From Vulcaniibacterium gelatinicum (GTDB lineage: Bacteria > Pseudomonadota > Gammaproteobacteria > Xanthomonadales > Xanthomonadaceae), in the NCBI RefSeq assembly GCF_008033445.1, contig NZ_VNKO01000017.1, positions 1 through 64,000 of the forward strand: a DNA stretch of 64,000 bases. Direction: 5' to 3'. Below, piece by piece: positions 35,926 to 47,935 of the stretch. The position numbers and the translations under genes are program-made. Under the pieces are notes generated by a model, which was not told the origin of the DNA, did not search any database, and worked only from the letters and a program-made list of their open reading frames with translations. Each line of letters begins with the position of its first letter. The first letter of the stretch is position 1.

Positions 35926-37674
35926 TCACGATGGCTTCCCACCCGCAATCAACCGCTCGCCCACCCCGGCGAACTTCAGCCCGACCTGGGCCACGCGCTC
36001 GTCCTTGAGGCTGCGCACCACCAGCACCGCCTTGCCGAGCGCGAGGCGGTCGCCGATCTGGGGTTGTTCGTCGAAGCGTTCGTCGAACAGTTGCGCGGCG
36101 GTGGCATGGGCGAAGCGCGGCGGGATCGGCAGCCCGTAGAACTTCGCCAGTTCGCCCAGCGGCACGTCGCCGGGCAGCGTGAAGCTGCCGAAGAGATCCT
36201 GCTCGGCCAGGCGCGCGTCGCTGCCCTCGGCGAACAGCCAGTCCAGGCGCGGGGCCTGGCCGACCGGGGCGAGGAAGTAGGCGTAGTCGCCGGCCTGCAG
36301 CGTGCCGGCCTCGTCCGGCAGCAGCACCCGGCCCTCGCGCACCACCATCACCAGGCGCACCCGGCCCGGCAGCGGGGCGCCGCGCAGCGCGGCGCAGCCG
36401 GGGGCGATACGGTAGCCGACCATGTCGTAGTCGAGCTGGCCGGGCAGGTCGAGCTGGATGCGGCGGGTGTCGGGGTCGGCGCGCGGCACCGCCACGCCGA
36501 GCCGGTGCGCGGCCAGGCGCAGGGTCCAGCCCTGCACCACCAGCGAGGCGAGCACGACCACGAACGCGACGTTGAAGTACAGCGCGGCGTTCGGCAGTTC
36601 GGCGAGCAGCGGGATCGAGGCCAGGAAGATGCCGACCGCGCCGCGCAGCCCGGTCCAGGCGATGAACGCGATCTCGCCGGCGCGGTAGCGGAACGGCAGC
36701 AGGCAGGCCAGCACCGCCACCGGCCGCGCCACGAACATCAGGAACGCGGCCACGCCGAGCGCCGGCCACAGCACTTCGAGCAGCCGGCTCGGCGTGGCCA
36801 GCAGACCGAGCAGCAGGAACATCACCAGCTGCGCGAACCAGGTGGCCGCGTCCTGCACCGCGAGCACCTCGCCGCGCGCCCGCGCCGGCCGGTTGGCGAC
36901 CACGATCCCGGCCAGGTACACCGCGAGGTAGCCGCTGCCGCCGAACAGGTTGGTCAGCGCGAACAGGGCCACCGCGCCCGACAGCGCGAGCCACGGATGC
37001 AGGCCGGACGGCAGCGCGTACTTGTTCAGCGCCCACACGATCGCGCGGCCGCCGGCGTAGCCCAGCGCCAGGCCCGCGGCCATCGCCCACACCAGCCGCA
37101 GGGACAGGGCCAGCGGGCCGCCGGCCTCGGCGCCGGCGAGCCAGGTGGTGAGGGCGATGGTGAAGAACACCGCCACCGGATCGTTGCTGCCCGATTCGAT
37201 CTCGAGCGTGGCGCCGGTGCGGCGCTCCAGGTGCAGGCCGCCGGTGCGCAGCAGGAAGAACACGGCCGCGGCGTCGGTGGAGGCGACGATGGTGCCGAGC
37301 AGCAGCGCTTCGAGCCAGGGCAGCGCGAGCAGGTGCACGGCGGCGAAGGCGGTCAGCGCGGCGGTGATCACCACGCCGGCGGTGGCCAGCAGCACCGCCG
37401 GTTTGACGCTGCCGCGCACGTGCGCGGCGCGCGTGCGCAGGCCGCCGTCGAACAGGATCACCGCCAGCGCGAGCGCGCCGACGAGGTAGGTGAAGCGGGT
37501 GTCGGAATACCGGATGCCGCCGGGGCCGTCCTCGCCGAGCAGCAGGCCGAGCAGCAGGAACACCAGCAGCAGCGGCGCGCCGAAGCGCCGCGCGAGCAGG
37601 GACGAGGCGATGCCGGCCAGGATCAGCAGCGCGCCGCCGAGCAGCCGCCAGTCAATGGCGTGCAGGTGCTCCAC
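35926..37674 (-). CDS. cvrA: Potassium/proton antiporter CvrA (NhaP2 family)
   Basis: 582 residues. The N-terminal ~390 form about 12 membrane helices of the CPA1 Na+/H+ exchanger fold ('LLILAGIASSLLARRFGAPLLLVFLLLGLLLGEDGPGGI', 'STDAAAVFFLLRTGGLHLERRTGATLEIESGSNDPVAVFF' with the transport Asp pair, 'FIAWTGLRGAVGIFLASIPLL'). A TrkA_C-like domain ('DLPGQLDYDMVGYRIAPGCAALRGAPLPGRVRLVMVVREGRVLLPDE') and a CorC-type C-terminal domain follow, the NhaP2/CvrA layout. GTG 37674 follows GGAGGA by 5 bases. It exchanges K+ for H+ under hyperosmotic or alkaline conditions in studied species. Confidence 0.9.
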   Translation of the reverse strand: MEHLHAIDWRLLGGALLILAGIASSLLARRFGAPLLLVFLLLGLLLGEDGPGGIRYSDTRFTYLVGALALAVILFDGGLRTRAAHVRGSVKPAVLLATAGVVITAALTAFAAVHLLALPWLEALLLGTIVASTDAAAVFFLLRTGGLHLERRTGATLEIESGSNDPVAVFFTIALTTWLAGAEAGGPLALSLRLVWAMAAGLALGYAGGRAIVWALNKYALPSGLHPWLALSGAVALFALTNLFGGSGYLAVYLAGIVVANRPARARGEVLAVQDAATWFAQLVMFLLLGLLATPSRLLEVLWPALGVAAFLMFVARPVAVLACLLPFRYRAGEIAFIAWTGLRGAVGIFLASIPLLAELPNAALYFNVAFVVVLASLVVQGWTLRLAAHRLGVAVPRADPDTRRIQLDLPGQLDYDMVGYRIAPGCAALRGAPLPGRVRLVMVVREGRVLLPDEAGTLQAGDYAYFLAPVGQAPRLDWLFAEGSDARLAEQDLFGSFTLPGDVPLGELAKFYGLPIPPRFAHATAAQLFDERFDEQPQIGDRLALGKAVLVVRSLKDERVAQVGLKFAGVGERLIAGGKPS

Positions 37675-37756
37675 ACCAGTCCTCCGTGGGGGCGGAGGTT
37701 CGATGCTAGCAAGCGGCGGTGAATGCCTGGCCTTGCGCGGGGCAGGCCGGGTCCGC

Positions 37757-40070
<2,314 letters not shown>

Positions 40071-40151
40071 TCCGGCGGACGAAACGGAATCCGTTGTGCA
40101 CACACGCGCCCGGCTGCGTGGCCGGGGAATGAGCCGAGAAGGAGGCTGACG

Positions 40152-40628
40152 GTGAAGACGCTGGTTCGGGTTCTTGCCGTCGTGACGCTGGTTCTTGTCG
40201 TGCCCGTGGTGCTTGCCGGCCGTGCCGGTGCAGAGGGGCAAGGGGCATCGCACGTGGTGGATGCGACGGTGACCGTCGCCGGGAAACCGGTGATCGCCGA
40301 TGCGTTGCTGGAAGTGGCCGAGGGCCGGCCGGCGCGCCTGACCGTCTATGGCGACGAGGCGCGGACCTCCGGCTTCGAGCTGACGCTGGCCACGGCCGGG
40401 GTGCCTGCGGAGGCGCCGGCACAGGTGAAGTCGGGAGCGGTCTTCCTCGAGGCGACGGTGCATCGCCTGGAGGCGGGAGCGCGGTTGTCGCTGGCGGAGG
40501 CGGTGTTGGGAGTCAGGCCGGGCGAACCCGCGTCGGTGACGTTGCACCGGGACAGGGAAACCGTCGAAGTGCGGCTCACCCTGCGTGGCAGGCATGCACC
40601 TCAGGTCAGCGGCTTGAGCACGCGGTAG
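40152..40628 (+). CDS. Hypothetical secreted beta-rich protein
   Basis: 158 residues with a signal peptide 'LVRVLAVVTLVLVVPVVLAGRAGA'. The mature part is rich in Val/Ala/Thr beta strands ('VVDATVTVAGKPVIADALLEVAEGRPARLTVYG', 'ASVTLHRDRETVEVRLTLRG') and contains no Cys. I recognise no family. GTG start with AGGAGG 6 bases upstream. Its 3' end overlaps the convergent kinase-like gene by 28 bases. Confidence 0.6.
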   Translation: MKTLVRVLAVVTLVLVVPVVLAGRAGAEGQGASHVVDATVTVAGKPVIADALLEVAEGRPARLTVYGDEARTSGFELTLATAGVPAEAPAQVKSGAVFLEATVHRLEAGARLSLAEAVLGVRPGEPASVTLHRDRETVEVRLTLRGRHAPQVSGLSTR

Positions 40629-41254
40629 AGCCGCTTCCACGCCGCGCGCAGCGCGCGCACCCAGCCCGGCTCGGCCAGTTGTGCGGCGAGCGCGGGGTCG
40701 GGCGCGTCGCCGGTCAGGCGCTGGCGCAGCTTGGCCACGTTCTTGAGGTCGCCGCGGCGCAGCTGGCGGGCCAGCGCGCCGTGCCGCAGCGGGCCGGGCA
40801 GGCGCAGCGCGGCGGTGAAATCAATGAGCACCGGCACGCCGCCGCTGACCAGCACGTTGGCGGCGTGCAGGTCGTTGTGGGTGATGCCCTCGCGGTGCAG
40901 GTGCGCCACCGCGGCCTGCAGCTGCTCGAACACGTGGCGGGTGGCGAGCGTGGCGTGCGCGCCGAGGGTGTCGCCGGGCACGAACTCCATCGCCAGCCAC
41001 AGCCCGCCGACCGTGCCGAGCAGGGTCGGCGCGTGGCGCCAGCCCTGCAAGCGGCGCAGGATCCGCGCCTCGCGCCGCACCAGCCAGCGCGCCAGCGGCG
41101 CCAGCGGGGTCCAGCGGTAGCGGCGGTAGTCCTTGACCACCGCCGGCCGGCCCTCCAGCGCGGTCAGGTACACGTCGGGCTCGAGCAGGCGTTCGCCGCG
41201 CTTGAGCAGGCGCGAGCCGGAGGACAGGCCAGAGGGGGGGGCAAACAGCAGCAT
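40601..41254 (-). CDS. Kinase-like protein of the LPS/RIO type
   Basis: 217 residues with a compact protein-kinase fold: 'VYLTALEGRPAVVKDYRRYRW' (ATP-binding Lys), 'GGLWLAMEFVPGDTL' (hinge), 'GITHNDLHAANVLVSGGVPVLIDFTAALRLPG' with the HxDxxxxN catalytic loop and DF(T) metal motif. This short form resembles lipopolysaccharide core kinases and RIO-like kinases of proteobacteria, so the substrate may be a core sugar or a protein. A TAAAAT box (41310-41305) lies about 50 bases upstream. Confidence 0.75.
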   Translation of the reverse strand: MLLFAPPSGLSSGSRLLKRGERLLEPDVYLTALEGRPAVVKDYRRYRWTPLAPLARWLVRREARILRRLQGWRHAPTLLGTVGGLWLAMEFVPGDTLGAHATLATRHVFEQLQAAVAHLHREGITHNDLHAANVLVSGGVPVLIDFTAALRLPGPLRHGALARQLRRGDLKNVAKLRQRLTGDAPDPALAAQLAEPGWVRALRAAWKRLYRVLKPLT

Positions 41255-41304
41255 GGCGGCAGGCGCAGCGGGGGGGTGCGCCGGGGACGGGAGGAAGGGG
41301 GCGC

Positions 41305-41310
41305 ATTTTA
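41305..41310 (-). promoter_or_regulatory. TAAAAT -10-like box upstream of the kinase-like gene
   Basis: TAAAAT on the minus strand (5 of 6 consensus bases) lies in an AT-rich patch in the 182-bp gap between the diguanylate cyclase and the kinase-like gene, about 50 bases before the ATG. The -35 region is not convincing. Confidence 0.3.
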
Positions 41311-41436
41311 TGAAACCTTAACGTTGCCTTGGCGGTTTTCCGGCCGGCGCGCGAGGCCCCCATTCAGTCACCAGCAGGGGGAACGGTGGGGGAGATCGTC
41401 GGGGGCTCCGCCGCGATCCGGCCGCAGGGCGCCGGC

Positions 41437-43329
41437 TCAGAGTTCCACTTCGACCCGGTTGCGGCCGGCGGCCTTGGCCCGGTACAGGGCGGTGTCGGCG
41501 CGGTCGATGGCGTCGTCGAGGCTGGCGTCGTCGGCACGCAGCGCGGACAGGCCGAGGCTGATCGTGGTGCGCAGGCCGGGCGCGATGTCGTCGAAGGCCA
41601 GCCGCGCCACGCCTTCGCGCAGGCGCTCGGCCACCTGCAGCGCGGCCTCGTGCGAGGTGCCCGGCAGCAGCACCCAGAACTCCTCGCCGCCGACCCGGCC
41701 GAGCAGGTCGTCCTGGCGCAGCGCGGCCTCGCAGGCGCGGGTGACACGCACCAGCACCTGGTCGCCGGCGCCGTGGCCGTAGGTGTCGTTGATGCGTTTG
41801 AAATGATCGAGGTCGAAGGTCAGCACCGCCAGCGGGCGGCCCTCCGCACGCGCCTGCGCGGCGGCCTGCAGCGCGGCCTGTTCGATGTGGCGGCGGTTGG
41901 CCACGCCGGTGAGTTCGTCGGTCATCGCCAGGGCGCGGATCCGGCGCATGCGGTAGAGCTGGCGCAGCAGCAGCGCCAGCAGCACCAGCAACAGCACGGC
42001 GCTGGTGATGAGCGCGACGGTCTGCCAGCGGCGCACGCGTTCGGCGGCTTCGAGTTTCTGCGCCTGGCTCCGACGTTCGGCCTGCAGGCGCATGTTCTCC
42101 AGGTCGCGGCGTGCAGCGTCGAACTGGTGGCGCAGCAGCAGCGCCTGCTGGTCGCGCTGGTTGGCGTCGAGTCGGCGCTCCAGTTCGAGCTGGCGGCGCA
42201 GGTCCTGTGCCGCGGCGCGCCAGTCGCCGAGCGCCTCGTGGCTGCGCGCGCGCGCGGCATGCAGCTCGGCGCGGTAGCGCAGGTTGTCGCTGGCCTGCAG
42301 CGCGCGTTCCGATGCGGCGTAGCGCTGCAAGGCCTGCGCATGCTGCCCGCGTGCGGCCAGCACCTGGCCTTCGAGCAGGGACAGCATGGCCTCGTTGGAG
42401 GCATCGCCGACCCGCTCGAAGACTGTGCGCGCGGCGGCGAGCGAGCGCTGCGCGCCGGCGTGGTCGCCCTGCTTCACCTGCACCGAGGCGATGCCCAGGT
42501 GCGCGGCGCCGATGTCGTACTCGAAGTCCTGCTGACGGGCCACCTGGAGTGCCCGCTGCAAGGCCTCCAGCGCCTGCGGATAGCGGCCGAGATCCTCGTG
42601 CAGGAAGCCGGTCTGCAGCAGCGAGACCACCAGCAGGCTCCAGTAGCGGCCGCGCTCGGCGAAGGCGGTGCTCTGGCGCAGGTAGTCGGCGGCCTTGGCA
42701 TGGTCGCCCATGCGCCGGTAGGCGATGGCGATGTCGAGCAGGGTCGCCTCGGCGTGTTCGCCGAGCTCGGCCTGGCGGTAGAGGCGCTCGACCTCGAGCA
42801 GGTCCACCAGTGCGGCGGCCTGTTCGCCGTTGAGCGAGCGGGCGTTGCCGCGAATGCCGAGCCCTTCCGCGATCAGGTGCGGATCGCCATGGCGGCGGGC
42901 CAGCGCGAGCGCGGCCTCCAGCGGCGCCGCGGCCTCGCCGCTGCGGCCGGAAGCGTCGAGGTACAGCGATTCGCAATAGCCGAAGCGCACCTGCGCCGGC
43001 ACGTCGCCGAGCCGGCGCGCCTCGGCCAGGCCGGCGCGGGCGAAGGCCAGGCCGTTGTGCGCGGGGCCCAGGTCGTCGGTCAGGCAGCGGTAGGCGCGCA
43101 GGCGCAGCGCGCGGCGGGGGTCGTCGGGCGGCAGCAGTGTGCGCAGGCGGGCCAGGGCCTGTTCCAGCTCGCGCTTGTTGCGCGGGACGTCTTCGCCGCG
43201 TTCGAGCCGGCCGATGGCTTCGTCGAACCCGGCCGCCGAGGGCGCGGGCGGTGGCGCCTGCGCAAGCGCGACCGCGACGGCTGCCAGCAGGCAGGCGCCG
43301 AGGAGCGCGGACGAGAGGCGCTGGGACAC
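41437..43329 (-). CDS. TPR sensor diguanylate cyclase
   Basis: 630 residues. A signal peptide ('LSSALLGACLLAAVAVALAQ') is followed by about ten TPR-like helical repeats (residues ~30-400), a coiled segment, one membrane helix ('TVALITSAVLLLVLLALLLRQLY', about 435-457) and a cytoplasmic GGDEF domain ('TDELTGVANRRHIEQAALQ', GGEEF at 547-551). The inhibitory site RQDD sits in the correct place before GGEEF, so feedback by c-di-GMP is expected. The TPR part probably senses in the periplasm. GTG 43329 is chosen because AGGGGGAGG precedes it with correct spacing and the signal peptide begins there. Confidence 0.9.
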   Translation of the reverse strand: MSQRLSSALLGACLLAAVAVALAQAPPPAPSAAGFDEAIGRLERGEDVPRNKRELEQALARLRTLLPPDDPRRALRLRAYRCLTDDLGPAHNGLAFARAGLAEARRLGDVPAQVRFGYCESLYLDASGRSGEAAAPLEAALALARRHGDPHLIAEGLGIRGNARSLNGEQAAALVDLLEVERLYRQAELGEHAEATLLDIAIAYRRMGDHAKAADYLRQSTAFAERGRYWSLLVVSLLQTGFLHEDLGRYPQALEALQRALQVARQQDFEYDIGAAHLGIASVQVKQGDHAGAQRSLAAARTVFERVGDASNEAMLSLLEGQVLAARGQHAQALQRYAASERALQASDNLRYRAELHAARARSHEALGDWRAAAQDLRRQLELERRLDANQRDQQALLLRHQFDAARRDLENMRLQAERRSQAQKLEAAERVRRWQTVALITSAVLLLVLLALLLRQLYRMRRIRALAMTDELTGVANRRHIEQAALQAAAQARAEGRPLAVLTFDLDHFKRINDTYGHGAGDQVLVRVTRACEAALRQDDLLGRVGGEEFWVLLPGTSHEAALQVAERLREGVARLAFDDIAPGLRTTISLGLSALRADDASLDDAIDRADTALYRAKAAGRNRVEVEL

Positions 43330-43360
43330 GTGCCGACCTCCCCCTGGTCGAACCGGTGCG

Positions 43361-43380
43361 AACCCCCTTTGTAGGGGGTT
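43361..43380. terminator. Strong hairpin between speE and the diguanylate cyclase gene
   Basis: AACCCCC-N6-GGGGGTT is a perfect 7-bp stem in the 101-bp gap between the speE stop and the diguanylate cyclase start. On the plus strand it is followed by TT (four T in total). It probably ends the speE message, although T-richness on the minus strand is low. An operator role for the downstream gene is an alternative. Confidence 0.5.
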
Positions 43381-43430
43381 TTCCCGACCGGCACCAGCGC
43401 CGCCCGACGGAAGCGTGCGGGCGGCCGCAG

Positions 43431-44288
43431 TTATCCGGCTGCGTCCAGAGCGGCGGCCACGAACGGCGGGGTGGCCAGGGCGCCGCGGTGCACGCCGGCG
43501 CTGTAGTAGGCGGTGGCGAACGGCCGGGCCTCGGCCTCGGCCTCGCGGAAGCCGAAGCCGTGGCCGGGCTTGCGCGCCAGGGTGCACGACCACCAGCCGG
43601 TGGGGTAGCAGGGCTGCGGGAACGGCAGGGTCTTGAACGCGGCGAAGCCGGCCTTGGCCATCTCGGCGCGCATCTGCCGGATCAGGGCGAGCTGCATCAG
43701 CGGCGACTCGGACTGCTGGACCAGGATCCCGTCGTCCTTCAGGGCGCGGAAGCAGCTTTCGTAGAAGGCGCGGTTGAACAGGCCCTCGGCCGGGCCGACC
43801 GGGTCGGTGGAGTCCACGATCACCACGTCCACGCTGCCGGGGGCGCAGTTCCGCATGTAGGCCACGCCGTCGTCGAACAGCAGCTCGGCGCGCGGGTCGG
43901 CGTTGCGCTCGCACAGCTCCGGGAACCACTTCTCGGCCATGCGCGTGACCTGCTCGTCAATGTCGCACTGCACGGCGCGCCGCACGCCCTCGTGCTTGAG
44001 CACCTCGCGCAGGGTGCCGCAGTCGCCGCCGCCGATGATGACCACGTGCTGCGGGTCGGCGTGGGTGAACAGCGCGGGGTGCGACATCATCTCGTGGTAG
44101 AGGAAGTTGTCGCGGCTGGTGAGCATCACCGCGCCGTCAATGAGCATCAGGTTGCCCCAGTCGGTCGTCTCGTAGATCTCGATCTTCTGGAACGGCGACT
44201 GCACCTCGTCGAGCTTGCGGGTGATGCGGTAGCCGATGGCCGAGCCGGTGGGCTCGAAGTGCTCGTAGTGCCAGCGGGGCTCGGTCAT
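43431..44288 (-). CDS. speE: Spermidine synthase
   Basis: 285 residues, matching E. coli SpeE (about 288). '[73 protein letters not shown]' and '[21 protein letters not shown]' (aminopropyl-donor site) and '[26 protein letters not shown]' are typical. It transfers an aminopropyl group to putrescine. Start ATG 44288 is set by the family N-terminus. It is divergent from speA, so the two polyamine genes share a 182-bp control region; TACAAT on the minus strand (44328-44323) may be its -10. Confidence 0.95.
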   Translation of the reverse strand: MTEPRWHYEHFEPTGSAIGYRITRKLDEVQSPFQKIEIYETTDWGNLMLIDGAVMLTSRDNFLYHEMMSHPALFTHADPQHVVIIGGGDCGTLREVLKHEGVRRAVQCDIDEQVTRMAEKWFPELCERNADPRAELLFDDGVAYMRNCAPGSVDVVIVDSTDPVGPAEGLFNRAFYESCFRALKDDGILVQQSESPLMQLALIRQMRAEMAKAGFAAFKTLPFPQPCYPTGWWSCTLARKPGHGFGFREAEAEARPFATAYYSAGVHRGALATPPFVAAALDAAG

Positions 44289-44470
44289 CGTCGGGGTCCG
44301 GGGAGCGTGCGGGGGGGCGCGGATTGTAGCGGACGGGCCGCCCCTGCCCGGATCCGTGTACCGGGCGGAGGCGCGCACGCCGGCTCCGGGGGACGCCAGC
44401 CCGCACCACCGGCCGCCGGGGGGTACACTGCGCGCCCCTCGCCAACCCCGCCCGCCGAAGGATCCCGCCG

Positions 44471-46360
44471 ATGACCGCCTGGTCGCTCGACCACGCCCGC
44501 AAGACCTACTCGATCCCGCACTGGTCCGAGGGTTATTTCGACGTGGACGGGCAGGGCCGGATCGTGGTCCGCCCGCGCGGCGCGCAGGGGCCGGCGATCG
44601 TCCTGGCCGAGGTGGTCGAGCGTGCGCGCGGCAACGGCGCGCGGCTGCCGCTGCTGGTGCGCTTCCCCGACATCCTGGGCGACCGCCTGCGCCGCCTGCA
44701 GGCCGCGTTCGCCAGGGCCCAGGCCGAGTGGGACTACCGCGGCGGCTACACCGCCGTCTATCCGATCAAGGTCAACCAGCACGCCGGCGTCGCCGGCACC
44801 CTGGCCGGGCACGGCGGCGAAGGCTTCGGCCTGGAGGCCGGCAGCAAGCCCGAGCTGATGGCGGTGCTGGCGCTCTCGCGCCCCGGCGGCCTGGTGGTGT
44901 GCAACGGCTACAAGGACCGCGAGTACATCCGTCTGGCCCTGATCGGGCGCAAGCTCGGGCTTCAGACCTACATCGTGGTCGAAAAGCCCTCCGAACTGCC
45001 GCTGGTGCTGGAGGAGGCGCGCGCGCTCGGCGTGCGCCCGGGCCTGGGCGTGCGCATGCGCCTGGCCTCGCTCGGCGCCGGCAAGTGGCAGAACAGCGGC
45101 GGCGACAAGGCCAAGTTCGGCCTGTCCCCGCGCCAGCTGCTCGACCTGTGGAAGGCGCTGCGCGAGGCCGGCATGACCGACTGCCTGCAGCTGCTGCACT
45201 TCCACATGGGCTCGCAGATCTCCAACGTGCGCGACATCGCCAACGGCATGCGCGAGGCGACCCGCTACTTCGTCGAGCTCTCGCGCCTGGGTGCGACGAT
45301 CCGCTGGATGGACGTCGGCGGCGGCCTCGGCGTGGACTACGAGGGCACCCGCTCGCGCAGCTTCTGCTCGATCAACTACGGCGTGGACCAGTACGCGGCC
45401 ACCATCGTCCAGCCGCTGGCCGAGGCCTGCGAGCAGCACGGCCTGGCGCCGCCGCGGATCGTCACCGAGTGCGGCCGCGCGATGACCGCGCACCACGCGG
45501 TGCTGGTGGCGAACGTGTCCGAGGTCGAGCGCGCGCCGGAGGGCCGCGTGCCCGAGCCGCACGCCGACGAGCCGGCGGTGATCCGGCACCTGCGCGAGGT
45601 GTACGAGGAACTCGACCGGCGCCCGGCGGTGGAGCTGTTCCACGAGGCCCAGCACCACCACAGCGAAGGCCTGTCGCTGTACGCGCTCGGCCAGATCGAC
45701 CTCGCCCACCGCGCCCGCATCGACGACCTGTTCTACGCCATCGCCCACGCCGTGCGCGCGCGCCTGACCTACGACGAGAAGAGCCACCGCCCGCTGCTCG
45801 ACGAGCTCAACGAACGGCTGGTGGACAAGTATTTCGTCAACTTCAGCGTGTTCGAGTCCATGCCCGACGTGTGGGCGATCGACCAGGTGTTCCCGATCGT
45901 CCCGATCGAGCGCCTGCACGAACGCCCGGACCGGCGCGGCGTGATCGCCGACCTGACCTGCGACTCCGACGGCAAGGTGGACAGCTACGTCGAGAACGAG
46001 GACCTGGACAGCTCGCTGCCGCTGCACGCGCCGCGCCCCGGCGAGCGCTACTGCCTCGGCTTCTTCCTGGTCGGCGCCTACCAGGAGATCCTCGGCGACA
46101 TCCACAACCTGTTCGGCGACACCGACGCGGTCGAGGTGCACCTGGACGGCGCAGGCTGGGCGATGAGCCGCCAGCGCCGCGGCGACACCACCGACGTGAT
46201 GCTCGACTACGTCGGCTACCGCCTGGACGAGCTGCGCGCGGCCTATCGCGCCAAGGTCGCCGCCGCCGGCCTGCCGGCCGACGAGGCCGAGCGCCTGGCG
46301 GCCGCGCTCGAGGCCGGCCTGACCGCCTACACCTATCTCAGCGACGAGCCGCTGGGCTGA
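44471..46360 (+). CDS. speA: Biosynthetic arginine decarboxylase
   Basis: 629 residues. PLP-dependent enzyme making agmatine from arginine, the first step of this putrescine route. '[21 protein letters not shown]' carries the PLP Lys100; '[16 protein letters not shown]', '[19 protein letters not shown]', '[16 protein letters not shown]', '[17 protein letters not shown]' and '[25 protein letters not shown]' follow the SpeA order. AAGGA lies 9 bases before the ATG and TACACT at 44424-44429 is a likely -10 box. Confidence 0.96.
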   Translation: MTAWSLDHARKTYSIPHWSEGYFDVDGQGRIVVRPRGAQGPAIVLAEVVERARGNGARLPLLVRFPDILGDRLRRLQAAFARAQAEWDYRGGYTAVYPIKVNQHAGVAGTLAGHGGEGFGLEAGSKPELMAVLALSRPGGLVVCNGYKDREYIRLALIGRKLGLQTYIVVEKPSELPLVLEEARALGVRPGLGVRMRLASLGAGKWQNSGGDKAKFGLSPRQLLDLWKALREAGMTDCLQLLHFHMGSQISNVRDIANGMREATRYFVELSRLGATIRWMDVGGGLGVDYEGTRSRSFCSINYGVDQYAATIVQPLAEACEQHGLAPPRIVTECGRAMTAHHAVLVANVSEVERAPEGRVPEPHADEPAVIRHLREVYEELDRRPAVELFHEAQHHHSEGLSLYALGQIDLAHRARIDDLFYAIAHAVRARLTYDEKSHRPLLDELNERLVDKYFVNFSVFESMPDVWAIDQVFPIVPIERLHERPDRRGVIADLTCDSDGKVDSYVENEDLDSSLPLHAPRPGERYCLGFFLVGAYQEILGDIHNLFGDTDAVEVHLDGAGWAMSRQRRGDTTDVMLDYVGYRLDELRAAYRAKVAAAGLPADEAERLAAALEAGLTAYTYLSDEPLG

Positions 46361-46395
46361 GCGCGGCCCGGGAGGGCGGCTCCCATCCACGGTGC

Positions 46396-46401
46396 GATAA
46401 T
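46396..46401 (+). promoter_or_regulatory. GATAAT -10-like box exactly 6 bases before the ubiE start
   Basis: GATAAT (5 of 6 consensus) ends at 46401 and the ubiE ATG begins at 46408, so the predicted transcript starts at the ATG. There is no Shine-Dalgarno sequence between, as with arfB, ubiJ and oleC. Confidence 0.45.
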
Positions 46402-46407
46402 CCCGCC

Positions 46408-47166
46408 ATGATCGAGCAACCCCCCACCGCCACCACCCACTTCGGCTTCCGCGAAGTCCCCGCCGGCGAGAAGCGCAGGCTGGTCGGGCAGGTGTTCAGC
46501 TCGGTCGCGCGCCGCTACGACCTGATGAACGACCTGATGTCGCTCGGCGTGCACCGGGTGTGGAAGCGCTATTTCGTCGCCACCTGCCAGGTCAAGCCGG
46601 GCGACCGCGTGCTCGACCTCGCAGGCGGCACCGGCGACATCGCCGCGCTGCTGCACGCGCGGGTGGGCGAGCGCGGCGCGACCGTGCTCGGCGACATCAA
46701 CGGCGACATGCTGCGCGTGGGCCGCGACCGGCTCACCGACCGCGGCCTGGTGCGTGGCCTGCAGTACGTGCAGTGCAACGCCGAGGCGCTGCCGTTCCCG
46801 GACGCCAGCTTCGACCTGGTCACCATCGCCTTCGGCCTGCGCAACGTCACCGACAAGGACGCCGCGCTGCGCGAGATGCACCGGGTGCTGCGGGTCGGCG
46901 GCCAGGCGCGCGTGCTCGAGTTCTCGGAAGTGCGGGCCGAGTGGTTCCGGCCGCTGTACGACTTCCACTCGTTCCAGGTGCTGCCGCGCCTGGGGCAGCT
47001 GTTCGCCGGCGACGCCGACAGCTACCGGTACCTGGCCGAAAGCATCCGCCGGCATCCGCCGCAGGAAGAGCTGAAGGCGATGATGGCGGCGGCCGGTTTC
47101 GCCCGCTGCGGCTACCGCAACCTCAGTGCCGGCATCGTCGCGGTCCACACCGGCTACAAGGTGTAA
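46408..47166 (+). CDS. ubiE: UbiE, ubiquinone/menaquinone C-methyltransferase
   Basis: 252 residues, the usual length. '[29 protein letters not shown]' (family signature), '[15 protein letters not shown]' (SAM motif I), '[42 protein letters not shown]' and the C-terminal '[15 protein letters not shown]'. It methylates the quinone ring in ubiquinone synthesis. The last 9 codons before 'YKV' are duplicated as a 27-bp repeat 2.3 kb downstream, which frames the effector cassette. Confidence 0.96.
   Translation: MIEQPPTATTHFGFREVPAGEKRRLVGQVFSSVARRYDLMNDLMSLGVHRVWKRYFVATCQVKPGDRVLDLAGGTGDIAALLHARVGERGATVLGDINGDMLRVGRDRLTDRGLVRGLQYVQCNAEALPFPDASFDLVTIAFGLRNVTDKDAALREMHRVLRVGGQARVLEFSEVRAEWFRPLYDFHSFQVLPRLGQLFAGDADSYRYLAESIRRHPPQEELKAMMAAAGFARCGYRNLSAGIVAVHTGYKV
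47128..47154 (+). repeat. 27-bp direct repeat, copy 1 (3' end of ubiE)
   Basis: The 27 bases GCCGGCATC...ACACCGGC within the last codons of ubiE recur exactly at 49488-49514. In ubiE they encode AGIVAVHTG. Confidence 0.9.
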
Positions 47167-47211
47167 GGCGCATCCTGCGCACACCGTGGCAATGGGCCGG
47201 ATGCCACGGCC

Positions 47212-47242
47212 TTGACGCAAGCGCTTGCGGGGTGCCTAGAAT
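47212..47242 (+). promoter_or_regulatory. Putative promoter/operator of the lipoprotein-effector cassette
   Basis: TTGACG (47212-47217) and TAGAAT (47237-47242) resemble -35 and -10 boxes with a long 19-base spacer. The spacer contains the perfect 12-bp palindrome GCAAGCGCTTGC (47217-47228), a likely operator. The lipoprotein start follows 24 bases after the -10. Confidence 0.5.
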
Positions 47243-47266
47243 CCCCCGGATCGCCATGCGACAGGG

Positions 47267-47917
47267 ATGACGCACGTGCCTTTCCGGAATCTCCCTCTTC
47301 TTCTCGTTTCGCTCGCGCTGGGCGCCTGCGTGCATGCGCCCCCGTCTTCCGGATCGCCTTCCAGGGAGGAACCCGCCATGACCACATCTGCCCCGTCCGA
47401 CAGCGCCGCAGGCGGCGGCGCCCCGATCCGGCCCCGGCTGACGGCGGAACAGGCATTGACCCGCCTGCTGGAGCTGATCCGCACCAGCCGAACCTTGAAC
47501 GATTTCACGCCCGAGCGGGTGAGCCAGGTCATGGGTGTCGAGGTCGAATTCGCGCGGGATGGCTCGGGCGGCTTTGGGTTTGGCGAACGCATCACTCCCG
47601 ACTGGGTGCAGAACTTTGGAATGGATGGGCATCGGAGGTTCTTCGAATTCAGCTTCGATGCCGTTGATCCGGACGCATCTCCAGACATGACGGACATCTG
47701 CCAGTTCGATTTCGACCGGTTCTCGTCCGAACTGGAAGCGATGGGGTTCTCGAAGAAGCCGTACTACGCCGAGCACGGCCGGCTTCTCGAATACACCTTC
47801 GAGCGCATCAGGAATGACATCAATGACATGACGATCATGGTCTGGCCCGGTCAGTGGACCGAGGACGAGCAGGCGAGGACGCGTCGCCTGTGCATTCGGA
47901 TGATTCGAGTTCTCTGA
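47267..47917 (+). CDS. Putative lipoprotein, candidate immunity protein for the downstream effector
   Basis: 216 residues with a lipoprotein signal 'LPLLLVSLALGACVHAPP' (lipobox ALGAC). After a low-complexity Ser/Pro/Ala linker the mature domain (about 60-216) is soluble and acidic ('SRTLNDFTPERVSQVMGVEVEFARDGSGGFGFGERITPDWVQNFG', ending with 'QARTRRLCIRMIRVL'). I know no named domain. Paired directly upstream of an XVIPCD effector, it fits the periplasmic lipoprotein immunity proteins of X-T4SS systems. Its base use is less GC-rich than ubiE before it. Confidence 0.7.
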   Translation: MTHVPFRNLPLLLVSLALGACVHAPPSSGSPSREEPAMTTSAPSDSAAGGGAPIRPRLTAEQALTRLLELIRTSRTLNDFTPERVSQVMGVEVEFARDGSGGFGFGERITPDWVQNFGMDGHRRFFEFSFDAVDPDASPDMTDICQFDFDRFSSELEAMGFSKKPYYAEHGRLLEYTFERIRNDINDMTIMVWPGQWTEDEQARTRRLCIRMIRVL

Positions 47918-47935
47918 TTTCAAGGAAGACGTGCG

